DNA of 64,000 bases from Fistulifera solaris (taxonomy: Eukaryota; Bacillariophyta; Bacillariophyceae; Naviculales; Stauroneidaceae): positions 124,001 through 188,000 of the forward strand of contig AP026144.1 of NCBI GenBank assembly GCA_030295235.1, read 5' to 3'. Of the stretch, positions 62,839 through 64,000 are shown one piece after another; within the stretch, counting starts at the first letter, position 1, and each line of letters begins with the position of its first letter. Below the pieces are notes generated by a model. That model was not told the DNA's origin. It ran no database searches and saw only the letters and a program-made list of their open reading frames with translations. The translations under genes were made by a program, and so were the position numbers.

Positions 62839-63934
62839 GTCTAAAAAGGAGACGTTTTCTACGAAAATTTTGACCGACGAGGTCGCGCCTAAGACATCAT
62901 GCGTACCTTAAACTTATTTGGTTATTAAGTTTTCTCATTGATTTCAAATTGATATTTACTGTTCAATTAAACGAAAATTTGGATGTGGCGTATTTGAGCT
63001 CGTCAAGGGCTTCGAAACATGTCACATTCGCTCAACAACGACGTACTCATCCACCAGTAGCTTGGTATCCGACTGCATCGTAGCTATTGCCCAAGCCACT
63101 CTTAGCATCGCCAGTACCACGATAGAACATCGTTTGGTTTTCAGCTGAATCAAAGCATGATTTGCACAGTTAGTTACAAAATTAAGAAAAAAATCATGAC
63201 ACACACTCGTCAATTCATATCATTTTTCTTGGCAATGTGACGGTCTACAATATTCGATAGATTCGACAGTTACCACTACAAGCACTGCTCTTTTAGGATA
63301 GGGAGAATCAATAGGTACAGACAATGAGAAATAAAATCATCATCACCTAGTAAATACACATAAGGGACCAAGATCTGACAAGATCGGAACGAATAATAAC
63401 GAAAACCTAACCCTATTGTTTTTTGGCTTTCGCATCTATTTACTCATAGCTAAAACTACAGTTCTTTCTAAGTGGGCCGATGATATTGGCAAAATTGTAT
63501 ACTCGACTACTTAATCATTTAGTGTTCTTTTCGAAGCCTCGCAAATAAAAGATCACGCTGATAGTATTACTCGATCCGGTACTGGATTTCCATTGTAATC
63601 ATTCATTTAGAGGACTCAACGCACAAGAAAGCCTTCGCTCACATTTTTAGTGAGTCGCTAATTCATTTTCAGCGGAAGGAGAAAACAACCAAACTCGGAT
63701 GCACCTATTCGAAGTAAAAGTAACTGCAACCCATTGAATCCAATATTCGACGGGGAGAGATTGCGACCATTGAAAGTGACACACACTGCAGTTAGAAACA
63801 TATAACCATCGTTGCTCTGACTATTCGCATCCAGAATCTGTCTCTTGAATCGATTGTCTACCACAAACAAAGGTAGACAGTCAAAGAAAGATTTAAAAAT
63901 CGCCTCTCCGCTCAGTTATATCTTGCAGGCAGCA
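62839..63934. other. Intergenic interval
   Basis: About 1.1 kb, AT-rich. Two minus-strand frames of 63 and 70 codons (63022-63213 and 63658-63870) have no recognisable content and are not called. The last part should hold the promoter of the gene starting at 63935. Confidence 0.4.
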
Positions 63935-64000
63935 ATGGGTCAATGCTCAACGCTGCCTGCGGAGACTCGTCATTCTCCGTCTGGTCACGTTGCCCAACCC
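63935..64000 (+). CDS. Start of an unknown gene with N-myristoylation-type N-terminus (partial)
   Basis: The ATG at 63935 opens a frame to the window end. The first residues are M-G-Q-C-S-T-L, which match the Gly2 / Ser6-like pattern for N-myristoylation with a Cys next to it for palmitoylation. Only 22 codons are visible, so the product cannot be named. Confidence 0.4.
   Translation, partial: MGQCSTLPAETRHSPSGHVAQP

Overview
The window looks like nuclear DNA of a diatom, most likely a pennate one. Genes are eukaryotic, mostly intron-poor, and the few introns are 69-94 bp with GT-AG ends. Gene starts show no ribosome binding sites. Three preproteins (at 43.7, 49.8 and 54.5 kb) carry a signal peptide ending in T-D-A-F, the form of the 'ASAFAP' plastid-import motif of algae with secondary red plastids. 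There are also single-pass LRR membrane proteins and a diatom-style TPR-like paralog pair. No species is claimed.

Layout. 0-9 kb: a cut-off WD40 protein, an S28 serine carboxypeptidase, a frameshifted TPR-like gene, a PrsW-type intramembrane protease and a RibD-type reductase. 9-18 kb: an aspartic-protease-like membrane protein with altered active sites, a MadBub spindle-checkpoint kinase with KEN boxes and five ABBA-type motifs, and a DnaJ protein. 17.8-27.7 kb: an LRR membrane protein, a striking secreted or plastid-type repeat protein with 12 copies of an S-P-F-G...D-G-K motif, a solute carrier, an LCP5/neuroguidin-like factor and two TPR genes. 29-31.7 kb: a damaged H-NOX/HNOBA/guanylate cyclase gene. 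33-41 kb: a kelch protein, a JMJD7-type hydroxylase and a TTI1-like HEAT protein. 41-56 kb: an unknown PH-like protein, a PDZ-ferredoxin, a CAX cation/proton exchanger, a SohB/SppA peptidase, a pseudokinase and a KMO-like flavoprotein monooxygenase. 56-64 kb: PP4R3/SMEK, an unknown acidic protein, a ubiquitin E2 and the first codons of a gene with an N-myristoylation-type start.

Sequence quality matters for reading this window. About 25 single-base frameshifts break otherwise well-conserved genes. Most are repaired by adding or removing one base in a short homopolymer. I therefore annotate these as single genes with frameshifts, not as gene fragments, and suspect consensus errors in a long-read assembly. 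The guanylate cyclase is different: besides many such shifts it lacks an in-frame metal-binding segment.

Intergenic DNA holds a 1.3 kb tandem array of about 218-bp units (47.8-49.1 kb), a five-copy 34-bp minisatellite (32.8 kb), two islands full of short stuttered duplications (4.8-5.5 kb and 28.0-28.9 kb) and a recurring TACTCCGTA motif that forms a perfect 18-bp palindrome at 60,560. The genes form no operon. The clearest functional themes are mitotic and checkpoint control (MadBub, PP4R3, TTI1), plastid preproteins and membrane proteases.
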